Below, piece after piece: positions 45,087 through 57,008 of a stretch of 64,000 bases of DNA. Below the pieces are notes generated by a model. That model made no database searches and had not been told where the DNA came from. It worked only from the letters and a program-made list of their open reading frames with translations. Within the stretch, counting starts at the first letter, position 1. Each line of letters opens with the position of its first letter. Source of the stretch: Ehretia macrophylla (taxonomy: Eukaryota > Streptophyta > Magnoliopsida > Boraginales > Ehretiaceae); assembly GCA_037974665.1 (NCBI GenBank), contig CM075771.1:15907425-15971424 (forward strand), given 5' to 3'. The position numbers were made by a program, and so were the translations under genes.

Positions 45087-45499
45087 CCTTTGTGTTCTGT
45101 TTTTTCCCCCCGTTCAGGCTTGCCAATTTGGTTTTTCCTTCACATTTCTATTATCGAGCCCCATGACATCTTGGGCAAGACAACTTCACAACGCGTAGTG
45201 GATGGGACCGCAAACCGAAGGTGTGGGGCCTGTGACCTAGTCTCCGTCGCTGCGGTGGCCATAACTTTTGATTCGTAAGGAGTTATGCAAACCACAGCAT
45301 ACCGTTGGAAAGCGCTCTGAGAGCACTACGACATGGGTGGCAAGCCTGCTCAGCTGCACCTATTTTTGAATCCCAAAATTGAACATTTTCATTAGTTCCA
45401 GGCCACTATTCTTCTTTTTGTACTGTTTCTTTATCCCGGATCGTTCGTCATGAGCTGCGAAAAGGATGACACATAAGGGCTTTGCGCCCTCAATATGAC

Positions 45500-45618
45500 G
45501 GGTGGGATCATACTAGCACTAACGCACCAGATCCCGTCAGAACTCCGAAGTTAAGCGTGTTTAGGCGAGAGTAGTACTAGGATGGGTGACCGCTTGGGAA
45601 GTCCTCGTGTTGCACCCC
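45500..45618 (+). rRNA. 5S rRNA gene, copy 55
   Basis: C6G, C15T, T24C, G30A, A37G, C61T, G64A, C93G and C95T. Both ends are intact. Confidence 0.94.
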
Positions 45619-46028
45619 CTTTTCGTTTTGTTTTTTTGCCCCGTTCAGGCTTGCATAGAAGCTTTATCTGTCACATTTCTATTATGGAGTCCCAAGGCAT
45701 CTTGGCAAGACAACTTCTCTTCGCGTAGAGCCTGCACTCGCAAACCAATGGCGTGCGGCCTTTGACCAGGTCTCCGTCACTCCATTGCCCATTAGTTTTG
45801 ATCCATAAGGAGTTATGCGGTGCACAACATACTGTTGGAAAGCTATCCGAGAGCTCTATGACGGGGCAGCCAGCTTGCTAGGCTGCGCCAGTTTTTGGAG
45901 GCCAAAATTGAACATTTTCTTCAGTTTCTTGCCACTTTTCTTCTTTTTGCGTTGTTTCTTCATCCCGGATCATTCGTCGTGAGCCGCGAATAGAACAACA
46001 CATAAGGGATTTACGCCCTCAACATGAC

Positions 46029-46147
46029 GGGTGCGATCATACATGCACTAATGTACCGGATCCCATCAAAACTACGAAGTTAATCGTGCTTAGGCGAGAG
46101 TAGTACTAGGAATGGTGACCCTTTAGGAAGTCCTCATGTTGCACCCC
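46029..46147 (+). rRNA. 5S rRNA gene, copy 56
   Basis: C15A, A16T, C26T, G41A, C46A, G56T, G64A and GGAATGGTGA in box C. G56T is shared with copies 62 and 82. Confidence 0.93.
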
Positions 46148-46559
46148 TCCTTTCGTTCTTTTTTTTGCATTGTTAAAGCATGCCAAGATGCTTTATCCAT
46201 CACATTTCTATTATCGAGTCCCACGGCATCTTGGGCAAGACAACTTTACTTCGCGTAGAGGTTGGGACAGCAAACCGAAGGCGTGGGGACTGTGACCAGG
46301 TTTCCAATGTTCCATTCCCTATAACTTTTAATCCGTATGGAGTTATGCTGTGCACAACATACCATTGGAAAGCTTTCTGAGAGCTCTACGATAGGGGAAC
46401 CAAGCCTGCTTTGCTGCACCTATTTTCTGATTCCAAAATCGAACATTTTCATCCATTTTGGGCCACTTTTAATCTTTTTGCGCTGTTTCTTTGTCCTGAT
46501 TCATCCGTCGTGAGCCACGAAAAGGACGACACATAAGTGCTTTGTGCCCTCAACATGAT

Positions 46560-46646
46560 GGGTGCGATCATACCGACACAAATCGTGCTTGGGCGAGAGT
46601 AGTACTTGGATGGGTGACTCGCTGGGAATTCCTCGTGTTGCACCCC
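46560..46646 (+). pseudogene. 5S rRNA copy 57, internally deleted (87 nt)
   Basis: The first 20 nt run almost directly into CGTGCTTGGG: ATACCGACACAAATCGTGC. This removes 32 nt, including the first half of box A, and shortens the distance from start to box C. It cannot fold as 5S RNA. -1/+1 is TG. The same deletion is in copy 63 at 49647. Confidence 0.93.
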
Positions 46647-47027
46647 AGTTTTTGTTTTGTTTTTTTGCCCCGTTTATGGTTGCCAAGACGCTTTATCGAT
46701 CAGATTTCCATTATCGAGTCCCACGACATCTTGGGCAAGTCAACTTCACTTCGTGTAGAGGTTAGGACAGCAAAACGTGGGCGTGGGGCCTGTGACTAGG
46801 TCTCCGTCACTCCGGTGCCCATAACTTTTGATCTGTATGGTGTTATGCGGTGCACAGTATACCGTTGGAAAGCTTTCTAAGACCTCTACGAAGGGGCAGC
46901 AAGCCTGCTCGGCTACACCTATTTTTTGGGCCGCTTTTCTTCTTTTTACGCTGTTTCTTCATCCCATATCATTCGTCATGAACAGTAAAAAGTAGGACAC
47001 ATAAGGGTTTTGCGCCCTCAAAATGAC

Positions 47028-47146
47028 AAGTGCGATCATGCCAGCACTAATGCTCTGGATACTATCAAAACTCCGAAGTTAAGTGTGCTTCGGCGAGAGT
47101 AGTACTAGGATGGGTGACCACCTGGGAAATCCTTGTGTTGCACCCC
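47028..47146 (+). rRNA. 5S rRNA gene, copy 58
   Basis: Starts AAG. A13G, A27T, C29T, C34A, C36T, G41A, C57T, G64C, C93A and G102A. CTCTG at nt 26-30 and CTTCGG are shared with copy 64. Confidence 0.92.
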
Positions 47147-47520
47147 CCTTTTCGTTTTATTTTTTTGCCCCATTCATGCTTGCCAAGATTCTTTATCCTT
47201 CAAATTTCCATTATCGAGTCCCATGTCATCTTGGGCAAGACAACTTCACTTCGCGTAGAGATTGGGACCGCAAAACGAGGGCGTGGGGCCAGTGACCAGG
47301 TCTCTGTCGTTCCGGTGCCCATAACTTTTGATTTGTAAGAAGTCACACAGCTCAAAGTGGGCAGCAAGCCTGCCCGGCAGCGTATGTTTTCGGAACCCAA
47401 ATTTGAACATTTTCATCAATTTCGGGCCACTTTTCTTCTTTGAGTTGTTTCTTCATCCCGGATCGTTCGTCATGAGCCGCAAAAGGATGACATAAAAGGG
47501 CTTTGCACCTTCAACATGAC

Positions 47521-47639
47521 GTGTGTGATTATACCAGCACTAATTCACTGGATCCAATCAGAACTCCGAAGTTAAGCGTGCTTGGACGAGAGTAGTACTA
47601 GAATGGGTGACCAACTGGGAAGTCCTCGTGTTGGACCCC
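47521..47639 (+). rRNA. 5S rRNA gene, copy 59
   Basis: G2T, C6T, C10T, G25T, C29T, C36A, G66A, G82A, AA at nt 93-94 and C114G. Box A is intact. The upstream site reads ATAAAAGG. Confidence 0.93.
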
Positions 47640-48052
47640 CCTTATCATTTTCTTTTTTGCCCCGTTAAGGCTTGCCAAGATACTTATTCCATCACATTTC
47701 TATTATCGAGTCCCACGGCATCTTGGGCAAGACAACTTCACTTCGCGTAGAGGTTGGGACCGCAAACCGAGGGTGTGGGGCCTGTGACCAGGTCTCTGTC
47801 ACTCCGGTTCCGTTAACTTTTGATCCCTAAGGAGTTATGCGGCGCACAACATACCGTTGAAAAGTTCTCTAAGAGCTCTACGACGAGGGCAGCAAGCCTG
47901 CTAGGCTACGCCTATTTTCAGAGCCCAATATCGAACATTTTTTATTAGTTCCGGGCCACTTTTCTTCTTTTTGCGCTATTTCTTTGTCCCGGATCATTCG
48001 TCGTGGGCCGCGAAAAGGACGACACATATGGGCTTTGCACCCTCAACATGAT

Positions 48053-48171
48053 TGGTGCGATCCTACAAGCACTAATACACTACATCCCATTAGAACTCCG
48101 AAGTTAAGCGTGCTTGGGCGAGAGTAGTACTAGGATGTGTGACCCCCTGGGAAGTCCTCGTGTTGCACCCC
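48053..48171 (+). rRNA. 5S rRNA gene, copy 60
   Basis: Starts TGG after GAT. A11C, C15A, G25A, C29T, G30A, G31C, C39T and G86T. Nt 41-85 and 87-119 match consensus. Confidence 0.94.
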
Positions 48172-48582
48172 GCTTTTCATTTTTTTTTTGCCCCGTTCAG
48201 GCTTGCCAATTTGCTTTTTCCTTCACATTTCTATTATTGAGCCCCACAACATCTTGGGCAAGACAACTTCACAACGCGTAGTGGATAGGACCGCAAACCG
48301 AAGGCGTAGGACCTGTGACCAAGTCTCCGTCGCTTCGGTGCCCATAACTTTTGATCCGTAAGGAGTTATGCGGCACACTGCATACTGTTGGAAAGCTCTC
48401 TAAGAGCTCTATGACATGGGTGGCAAGCTTGCTCGGCTGCACCTATTTTTGAAGCCCAAAATTGAACATTTTCATTAGTTCCGGGCCACTATTCTTCTTT
48501 TTGCACTGTTTCTTCATCCCGGATGGTTCGTCGTAAGCCGCGAAAAGGATGACACATAAGGGCTTTACGCCCTCAACATGAC

Positions 48583-48701
48583 AGGTGTGATCATACCAGC
48601 CCTAATGGATCGGATCCTATCAGAACTCCGAAGTTAACCATTCTTGGGCGAGAGTAGTACTAGGATGGGTGACCCACTTGGAAGTCCTCATGTTGCACCC
48701 C
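48583..48701 (+). rRNA. 5S rRNA gene, copy 61
   Basis: +1 is A. C6T, A19C, GATCG at nt 26-30, C36T, G56C, G58A, G60T, C94A, G97T and G108A. Confidence 0.93.
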
Positions 48702-49114
48702 CCTTTTCGTTCTATTTTTTTGCCCCGATCAGGCTTGCCAATTTTCTTTATCCATCACATTTCTATTCTTGAGTCCCACGACATCTTGGGCAGGACAACT
48801 TCGCTTCACGTAGAGGCTGGACCCACAAACCGAGGGTGTGGGGCCTGTGACTAGGTCTTCGTCGCACCAGTGCCCATAAATTTTGATCCGTAAGGAGTTA
48901 TGCGGCTCACAACATACTGTTGGAAAGCTCTCTTAGAGCTCTACCATCGGGGCAGCTAGCCTACTGGGCTGCGCTTGTTTTTGGAGGCCAAAATCGAACA
49001 TTTTCTTCAGTTTCTTGCCATTTTTCTTCTTTTTGCGTTGTTTCTTCATCTCGGATCATTCGTCGTGAGCCGCGAACGGAACCACACATAAGGGATTTAC
49101 TCCCTCAACATGAC

Positions 49115-49233
49115 GGGTGTGATCATACCTGCACTAATGTACCGGATCCCATCAGAACTACGAAGTTAATCGTGCTTGGGCGAGAGTAGTACTAGGAATG
49201 GTGACCCCTTAGGAAGTCCTCATGTTGCACCCC
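49115..49233 (+). rRNA. 5S rRNA gene, copy 62
   Basis: C6T, A16T, C26T, C46A, G56T, GGAATGGTGA, C95T, G97A and G108A. Twin of copy 56. Confidence 0.93.
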
Positions 49234-49646
49234 TCATTTCGTTCTTTTTTTTTCCCTTGTTAAAGCATGCCAAGATGCTTTAACCATCACATTTCTATTA
49301 TCGAGTCCCATGGCATCTTGGGCAAGACAACTTTACTTCGCGTAGAGGATGGGCCCGCAAACCGAGGGCGTGGGGCCTGTGACCAAGTCTCCATCATTCC
49401 AGTGCCTATAACTTTTGATCCGTATGGAGTTATGTTGTGCACAACATACCGTTGGAAAGCTTTCTGAGAGCCCTACGATAGGGGCTCCAAGCCTGCTTTG
49501 CTGCACCTATTTTCTGATCCCAAAATCGAACATTTTCATCCATTTTGGGCCACTTTTAATCTTTTTGCGCTGTTTCTTTGTCCTGATTCGTTCGTCGTTA
49601 GCCTCGAAAAGGACGACACATAAGTGCTTTGCGCCCTCAACATGAC

Positions 49647-49733
49647 GGGTGCGATCATACCGACACAAATCGTGCTTGGGCGAGAGTAGTACTTGGATGG
49701 GTGACCCGCTGGGAATTCCTCGTGTTGTACCCC
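49647..49733 (+). pseudogene. 5S rRNA copy 63, internally deleted (87 nt)
   Basis: Same 32-nt deletion and same junction as copy 57, 3087 bp away, with GGAATTCCTCG also shared. The -1/+1 CpG is intact here, so TG in copy 57 arose after the duplication. Confidence 0.93.
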
Positions 49734-50114
49734 AGTTTTCATTTTGTTTTTTTTGCCCCGTTTAGGGTTGCCAAGATGCTTTATCCATAAGATTTCCATT
49801 ATCGAGTCCCACGACATCTTGGGCAGGTCAACTTCACTTCGTGTAGAGGTTAGGACAGCAAAACGTGGGCGTGGGGCCTGTGACCAGGTCTCCGTCGCTC
49901 CAGTGCCCATAACTTTTGATCCGTATGGTGTTATGCGGTGCACAATATACCGTTGGAAAGCTTTTTAAGACCTCTATGATGGGGCAGCAAGCTTGCTCAG
50001 CTACGCTTTTTTTTGGGCCACTTTTCTTCTTTTTACGCTGTTTCTTCATCCCATATCGTTCGTCGTGAACAGTAAAAAGTAGGACACATAAGGGCTTTGC
50101 GCCCTCAAAATGAC

Positions 50115-50233
50115 AAATGCGATCATACCAGCACTAATGCTCTGGATCCCATCAAAACTCCAAATTTAAGCGCGCTTCGGTGAGAGTAGTACTAGGATGG
50201 GTGAGCACCTGGGAAGTCCTTGTGTTGCACCCC
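50115..50233 (+). rRNA. 5S rRNA gene, copy 64
   Basis: Starts AAATGC. A27T, C29T, G41A, G48A, G51T, T59C, G64C, C67T, C91G and C93A. Twin of copy 58. Confidence 0.92.
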
Positions 50234-50647
50234 CCTTTTTCGTTTTGTTTTTTTGCCCCGTTCAGGCTTTCCAATATGCTTTATCCTTCATATTTCTAAT
50301 ATCGAGTCCCACGGCATCTTGGGCAAGACAACTTCACTTCGCCTAGAGGCTAGGACAGCAAACTGAGGGTGTGGGGCTTGTGACCAGGTATTCGTCGCTC
50401 TGGTGCCCATAACTTTTTATCCGTAAGGAGTTATCCAGCGCACAGCATACCGTTGGAAAACTCTCCGAGAGCTCTACGACGGGGGCAGCAAGTCTGCTCA
50501 GCTGCACCTATTTTTGGAGCCCAAAATTGAACACTTTCATCAGCTTCGGGCCACTTTTCCTCTTTTTGTGCTGTTTCTTCATCCCGGATCATTCGTCTTG
50601 AGCAGCGTAAAGGACGACACATAAGGGCTTTGTGCCTTCAACATGAC

Positions 50648-50766
50648 TGGTGCGATCATATCAGCACTAATCCACCGGATCCCATCAGAACTCCGAAGTT
50701 AAACGTGCTTGGGAAAAAGTAGTACTAGGATGGGTGACCCCTTATATAGTCCTCGGGTTGCACCCC
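50648..50766 (+). rRNA. 5S rRNA gene, copy 65
   Basis: +1 is T. C14T, G25C, G56A, C67A, G68A, G70A, C95T and TATAT at nt 96-100, T109G. G25C is shared with copy 66. Confidence 0.93.
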
Positions 50767-51179
50767 TCTTTTCAATTTGTTTTTTTCCCCCGTTCATGCT
50801 TGCCAAGATGCTTTATCCATCATATTTGCATTATTGAGTCCCGCGCCATCTTGGGCAAGAAAACTTTACTTCGCATAGAGGTTGGGACTGCAATCCAAGG
50901 GTGTGGGGCCTCTGACCAAGTCTCCGTCGCTCCTGTGCCCATAACTTTTGATCCGTATGGAGTTATGCGGAGCACAGCATACCGTTGGAAAGCTTTCTGA
51001 GAGCTCTACGGTGGTGGTAGTAAGCCTACTCAGCTGCACCTATTTTTGGAGCCCAAAATTTAACATTTTTATCATTTTTGTGCCATTTTTCTTCTTTTTG
51101 CGTGGTTTCTTCATCCCGATTTGTTCACCGTGAGCTGCGAAAAGGACAACTCATAAGTGCTTTGCGCCTTAAACTTGAC

Positions 51180-51298
51180 TGGTGCGATCATACCTATACT
51201 AATCCACCGGATCCCATCAGAACTCTGAAGTTAAACGTGCTTGGGCAAGAGTAGTACTAGGATGGGTGATCCCCTGGGAATTCCTCGTGTTGCACCCC
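51180..51298 (+). rRNA. 5S rRNA gene, copy 66
   Basis: +1 is T. CTATAC at nt 15-20, G25C, C47T, G56A, G68A, C91T and G102T. Confidence 0.93.
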
Positions 51299-51711
51299 AC
51301 TTTTCGTTTTGTTTTTTTGCTCCGTCCTAGTTTGCCAAAATGCTTTATCAAATCACATTTCTATTATCGACTCCCACGGCATCTTGGGCAAGACAACTTC
51401 ACTTCGCGTAGAGGTTGGGACCGTAAACCGAGCGCGTGGGGCTTGTGACCAGGTCTCCATCGCTCCGGTGCCGATTACTTTTGATCCATAAGGTGTTATG
51501 CGGCGCACAGCATAAAGTTAGAAAGCTCTCTGAGAGCACTATGTCGAGGGTAGTAAGCTTGCTCGGCTGCGCCCGTTTTCGGAGCCCAAAATTGAATATT
51601 TTCATTAGTTTCGGGCCATTTTCTTCTTTTTGCACTATTTCTTCTTCCGGATTCGTTCGTCGTGAGCCGCGAAAAGGACGATAAATAAGTGCTTTGTGCC
51701 CTCAGCATGAC

Positions 51712-51830
51712 GGGTGCAATCATACCGGCACTAATGCACCAAATCCTATCAGAACTCCGAAGTTAAGTGTGCTTGGGAGAGAGTAGTACTAGGATGGATG
51801 ACCCCCTAGGAAGTTCTCGTGTTGTAACCC
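51712..51830 (+). rRNA. 5S rRNA gene, copy 67
   Basis: G7A, A16G, G30A, G31A, C36T, C57T, C67A, G87A, G97A, C104T and a TTGTAACCC end. The upstream site reads AAATAAGTGC. Confidence 0.92.
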
Positions 51831-52243
51831 CCTTTTCGTTTTATTTTTTTAGCCCTTTCAGGCTTGCCAAGATGCTTTATCCATAAAATTTCTATTATCG
51901 AGTCCCACGGCTTCTTGAGCAAGCCAACTTCATTTCACGTAGAGGCTGGGCCCGCAAACCGAGGATGTGGGGCCTTTTACCAGATCTCCGTCGCTCCGGT
52001 GTCCATAACTTTTTATCCGTATAGAGTTATATGGCGCACAGCTTACCGTTGGAAAGCTCTCTAAGAGCTCTACGTCGAGGGTAGTAAGCCTGCTCGGCTG
52101 CACCTATTTTCGGAGCCCATAATCTAACATTTTCATCAGTTTTGGGCCACTTTTCTTCTTTTTGCGATGTTTCTTCGTCCCGATTCGTTCGTCGTGAGCC
52201 GCGAAAATGATGACACATAAAGGCTTTGTGCCCTCAACATGAT

Positions 52244-52362
52244 GGGTGCGATTATACCAGCACTAATGAACTGGATCCCATCAGAACTCTGAAGTTAAGC
52301 GTGCTTGGGCGAGAGTAGTAATAGGACGTGTGGCCCCCTAGGAAGTCCTCAGGTTGCACCCC
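52244..52362 (+). rRNA. 5S rRNA gene, copy 68
   Basis: -1/+1 is TG. C10T, C26A, C29T, C47T, C79A, GGACGTGTGG in box C, G97A and G108A/T109G. Box A is intact. Confidence 0.93.
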
Positions 52363-52776
52363 CTTTTTTGTTTTGTTTTTTTGTCTCGTTCAGGCTTGCC
52401 AAGATGCTTTATCCATCACATTTCTATTATTGAGTCCCACGACATCTTAGGCAAGACAACTACACTTCGCGTAGAGGCTGGGCTCGCAAACCGAGGGCAT
52501 GGGGCCTCTGACAAGGTCTCCGTTGTTCCGATGCCTATAACTTTTGATCTGTAAGGAGTTATGCAGCGAACAACTTACTGTTGGGAAGCTCTTTAAGAGC
52601 TCTATGATGTGGGTGGCAAGCCTGCTTGGCTACGCCTATTTTTGGAGCCCATAATTGAATATTTTCATCAGTTTCGGGCCACTTTTCTTCTTTTTGCGCT
52701 GTTTTCTTCCTCTCGGATTGTTCGTTGTGAGCCGCGAAAAGGACGACACATAAGGGCTTTGCGCCTTGAACATGAC

Positions 52777-52895
52777 GGGTACGATCATACCAGTACTAAT
52801 GCACCGGATCCCATCATAACTCCAAAGTTAAGCATGCTTGGGCAAGAGTAGTACTAGGATGGGTGACCCCTTAGGAAGTGCTCGTGTTGCACCCC
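52777..52895 (+). rRNA. 5S rRNA gene, copy 69
   Basis: G5A, C18T, G41T, G48A, G58A, G68A, C95T, G97A and C104G. Box C core is intact. Confidence 0.94.
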
Positions 52896-53305
52896 CATTT
52901 TTGTTTTGTTTTTTTGCCCCTTCAAGCTTGCCAAAATACTTTATCCATCATATTTCTATTATCGAGTCCCACGGCATCTTAGGGAAGACAACTTCATTCT
53001 GCGTAGAGGCTGGGACTGCAAACCGAGGGCGTGGGGCCTGTGCCCAGGCCTCCGTCATCCCGGTGCCCATAACTTTTGATCCGCAATGAGTTATGGGGCG
53101 CACAACATATCGTTGGAAAGCTCTCTGAGAGCTCTATGACAGGGGCACCAAGCTTGCTCAACTGTGCCTATTTTTGGATCCAAAATTTGATAATTTTTAT
53201 CAGCTTCGGGCCACTTTTCTTCTTTGCGCTATTTTTTCGTCCTGTATCATTCGTCGTGAGCCAGGAAGAGGACAACACAAAAGGGCTTTGCGCACGTAAC
53301 ATGAC

Positions 53306-53424
53306 AGGTGCGATCATACCAGCACTAATACACCACATCCCATGAGAACTCCGAAGTTAAGCGTGCTTGAACTAGAGAAGTACTAGAACAGGTGACCACC
53401 TGGGAAGTCCTCGTGTTGCAACCC
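53306..53424 (+). rRNA. 5S rRNA gene, copy 70
   Basis: +1 is A. G25A, G30A, G31C, C39G, GAACTAGAGAAG across nt 64-75, GAACAGG in box C, C93A and C116A. Confidence 0.92.
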
Positions 53425-53836
53425 CCTTTTCGTTTTCTTTTTTTGCCCCGTTCTGGCTTGGCAAGATACTTTATCCATCACATTTCTATTATCGAGTCCC
53501 ATAGCATCTTGGGCAAGACAACTTCACTTCACGTAGAGGTTGGGACGGTAAACCAAGGGCGTGGGGCCTGTGACCAGGTCTCCGTCACTCCGGTGCCTTT
53601 AACATTTGCTTCGTAAGGAGTTACGCGGCGTACAGTATACCGTTGGAAATCTCTCTGAGAGCTCTACGACGTGGGCACCAAGCCTGCTCGGCTGCGCCTA
53701 ATTTTTGAGCCCAAAATTGAACATTTTCATCAGTTTTGGGATATTTTTTTCTTTTTGCACTGTATCTTCCTCTCGGATTGTTCGTCGTGAGCCAGGAAAA
53801 GGATGACACATAAGGGCTTTGCGCCCTCAACATGAC

Positions 53837-53945
53837 AGGTGGGATCATATCAGCACTAATGCACCAGATCCCATCAGAACTCTGAAGTTAAGCGTGGTTG
53901 GGAAAAAGTAGAACTAGGATGGGTGACCGACTAGGAAGTTCTCGT
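53837..53945 (+). pseudogene. 5S rRNA copy 71, 3' end deleted
   Basis: Gene nt 1-109 are present, then AGTTCTCGT runs directly into TCTGTTTTTTTT of the terminator region. The GTTGCACCC end and the first T-run are lost, so the terminal stem cannot form. TCGT, present at both ends of the lost stretch in other copies, suggests a microhomology deletion. +1 is A; C6G, G30A, C47T, C61G, CGAG to AAAA at nt 67-70, T76A. Confidence 0.92.
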
Positions 53946-54350
53946 TCTGTTTTTTTTGCCCCGTTCAGGCTTGCCAAGATTCTTTATCCGTCATATTTCT
54001 ATTATCGAGTCCCACGGCATCTTGGGCAAGACAACTTCACTTCGCGTAGAGGCTGGGTCCGCAAACCGAGGCCGTGGGGCCTGTGACCAAGTCTCCATCG
54101 CTCTAGTGCCGATAACTTCTGATCCGTAAAGAATTATGCGCCCCACAGCATACTGTTGGAAAGCTCTCTGAGAGCGCTACGACGTGGGTGGCAAGCCTGC
54201 TCTGCTGCCCCTAATTTTGGAGCCCAAAATCGAACATTTTCATCAGTTCTGTGTTACTATTCTTCATTTTGCACTGTTTCTTCATCCCAGATGGTTTGTC
54301 GTGAGATGCGAAAAGGACGACACATAAGGGCTTTGCGCCTTCAACATGAA

Positions 54351-54469
54351 AGGTGCAATCATACCAGCACTAATGCACCGAATCCCATTAGAACTCCAAA
54401 GTTAAGCGTGCTTGGGCGAGAGTAGTACTAGGATTGGTAACCCCCTTGGAAGTCCTCGTGTAGTACCCG
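54351..54469 (+). rRNA. 5S rRNA gene, copy 72
   Basis: +1 is A after GAA. G7A, G31A, C39T, G48A, G85T, G89A, T96C, G97T and a changed end TAGTACCCG. Confidence 0.92.
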
Positions 54470-54881
54470 ACTTTTCGTTTTGTTTTTTTGCCCCGTTTAG
54501 GCTTTCCAAGATACTTTATCCATCACATTTCCATCATCAAGTCCCACGGCATCTTGGGGAAGACAACTTCATTTCGTGTAGAGGTTGGGACCGCAAACCG
54601 AGGGCGTGCGGCCTGTGACCAAGTCTCTGTCATTCTGGTGCCCATTACTTCTGATCCGTAATGAGATATGCGGCGCACAACATACTGTTGGAAAGCTCAC
54701 CGAGAGCTCTACGACTGGGGCAGCAAGCCTACTCGGTTGCGCCTATTTTTGGATCCCAAATTCAAACATTTTCATCAATTTCGGTCCACTTTTCTTCTTT
54801 ATGCTATTTTTTTGTCCCGGATCGTTCGTCTTGAGCAGGGAAAAAGGGCGACCTATAAGGGCTTTGCTCCCTAAACATGAC

Positions 54882-54999
54882 GGGTGCGATCATACCAGCA
54901 GTAATGCACCAGATCCCATCAGAACACCGAAGTTAAGCGTGCTTGGGCGAGAGTAGTACTAGATGGGTAACCCCTTGGGAAGTCCTCGTGTTGTACCCC
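54882..54999 (+). rRNA. 5S rRNA gene, copy 73
   Basis: 118 nt, with one G lost in CTAGATGGG in box C. Otherwise only C20G, G30A, T45A, G89A, C95T and C114T differ. Confidence 0.94.
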
Positions 55000-55413
55000 C
55001 ATTTTAATTTTATTTTTTTGCCCCGTTCAGGCTTGCCAAGTTGTTTTATCCATCACATTTCTATTATCGAGTCCTACGGCATCTTGGGCAAAACAACTTC
55101 GCTTCGCGTAGAGGTTGGGCCTACAAACCGAGGGCGTGGGGCCTGTGACCAGGTCTCCGTCGCTCCGGTTCCCATTACTTTTCATTCATAAGAAGTTATG
55201 CGGTGCATAACATACTATTGGAAAGCTCTATGAGAGCTCTACGACGTGGGCAGTAAGTCTACTCGGCTGCACCTATTTTTGGAGCCCAAAATCAAACATT
55301 TTCATCAGTTCCGAGCTACTTTTTTTTCTTTTTGCATTGTTTCTTCATCCCGGATGGTTCGTCGTGAGTCGCGAAAAGGACGACACATATGGGCTTTGCG
55401 CCCTCAACATGAC

Positions 55414-55532
55414 AGGTGAAATCATACCAGTACTAATGTACCGAATCCTATTAGAACTCCGAAGTTAAGCGTGTTTGGGCGAGAGTAGTGCTAGGATGGG
55501 TGACCCACTGGGAAGTCCTCGTGTTGCACCCT
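55414..55532 (+). rRNA. 5S rRNA gene, copy 74
   Basis: +1 is A. C6A, G7A, C18T, C26T, G31A, C36T, C39T, C61T, A77G, C94A and an ACCCT end. Box A is intact. Confidence 0.94.
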
Positions 55533-55945
55533 TCTTTTCGTTCTGTTTTTTTCCCCCGTTCAGGCTTGCCAATTTGTTTTGTCCTTCACATTTCTATTAT
55601 CGAGCCCCACGGCATCTTGGGCAAGACAACTTCACTTCGCGTAGAGGTTGGGACTACAAACCGAGGGTGTGAGGCCTGTGACCAAGCCTCCGTAGCTCCG
55701 TTGCCCATAACTTTTGATCCGTAAGGGGCTATGTGGCGCACAACCTAGCATTGGAAAGCACTCTGAGAGCTCTACGACTAGGGTAGTAAGCCTGCTCTGC
55801 TGCGCCTATTTCTGGAGCCCAAAATTGAACATTTTCATCAGTTTCAGGCCACTTATCTTCATTTTGCACAGTTTCTTCATCCCGGATCATTCGTCGTGAG
55901 CCGCGAAAAGGACAACACATAAGGACTTTGCTCCCTCAACATGAT

Positions 55946-56064
55946 GGGTGCGATCGTACCAGCACTAATGCACCGGATCCCATTAGAACCCCGAAGTTAA
56001 GGGTGCTTGGGCGAGAGTAGTACTAGGATGGGTGACCCCCTTGGAAGTACTCGTGTTTTACCCC
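55946..56064 (+). rRNA. 5S rRNA gene, copy 75
   Basis: -1/+1 is TG. A11G, C39T, T45C, C57G, T96C, G97T, C104A, G113T and C114T. Confidence 0.94.
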
Positions 56065-56475
56065 CCTTTACATTTCGGTTTTTTGCACCGTTCAGGCCTA
56101 CTAAGATGCTTTATCCATCACATTTCTATTATCGAGTCCCACGGCTTCTAGGGCAAGAAAATTTTGCTTCGCGTAGAGGCTGGGCTCCCAAACCGAGGGC
56201 GTAGGGCTCGCGACCAGTTCTCCGCCGATCCGGTGCCCATAACTTTTTGTCCGTAAGGAGTTATGCGGCATACAACATACCGTTGGAAAGCTCTCTAAGA
56301 GCTCTACGATGAGGGCAGCAAGCCTGCTAAGCTACGCCTGTTTTCGGAGCTCAAATTCGAACATTTTTATCAATTTCGAGCAACTTTACTTCTTTGCACT
56401 ATTTTTTCATCCCGGATCTTTCGTGGTGAGACTCGAAAAGGACGACACATAAGGGATTTGCGCCCTCAAAATGAC

Positions 56476-56594
56476 GGGTGCGATCATACCGGCACTAATG
56501 CATTGGAACACATCAGAACTCCGAAGTTAAGCGTGCATGGGCGAGAGTAGTACTAGGATGGGTAACCCCCTAGGAAGTCCTCGTGCTGCACCCC
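56476..56594 (+). rRNA. 5S rRNA gene, copy 76
   Basis: A16G, C28T, C29T, T33A, C35A, T62A, G89A, G97A and T111C. Confidence 0.94.
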
Positions 56595-57008
56595 CCGCTT
56601 TCGTTTTGTTTTTTTTGCCTCGTTCAGGCTTGCCAAGATACTCTATCCATCACATTTCTATTATCAAGTCCCACGACATCTTGGGCAAGACAACTTCACT
56701 TCACGTAGAGGCTGGGACCGCAAACCGAGGGCGTGGGGCCTGTGACCAGGTCTTCGTTACTCCGATGCACTTATCTTTTGATCCGTGAGGAGTTATGCCG
56801 CGCACAGCATATTGTTGGAAAGCTCTCTAAGAGCTCTACATGGGGGAAACAAGTCTGCTAGGTTGCGCCTATTTTCAGAGCCCAAAATCAAACATTTTCA
56901 TCAGTTTTGGGGTACTTTTTGTCTTTTTGCACTGTTTCTTAGTGCCAGATGGTTCGTCGTGAGCAGCGAAAATGACGACACATAAGGGCTTTGTGCCATC
57001 AACATGAC

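Larger units (their letters stand above)
44250..50240 (+). repeat. Six-unit higher-order repeat, two copies
   Basis: Genes 44437, 44968, 45500, 46029, 46560 and 47028 pair with 47521, 48053, 48583, 49115, 49647 and 50115 at offsets of 3083-3087 bp. Shared rare markers, in order: a spacer deletion ending CAAAGTGGGCAGCAAGCC (44277/47352), TTATCATTTTCTTTTTTGCC after the first gene, CACAACGCGTAGTGGAT in the second spacer, GTTAATCGTGC in the fourth gene, the 87-nt truncated fifth gene, and a shortened spacer lacking the AGCCCAAAATCGAACATTTT block before the sixth. Confidence 0.9.
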
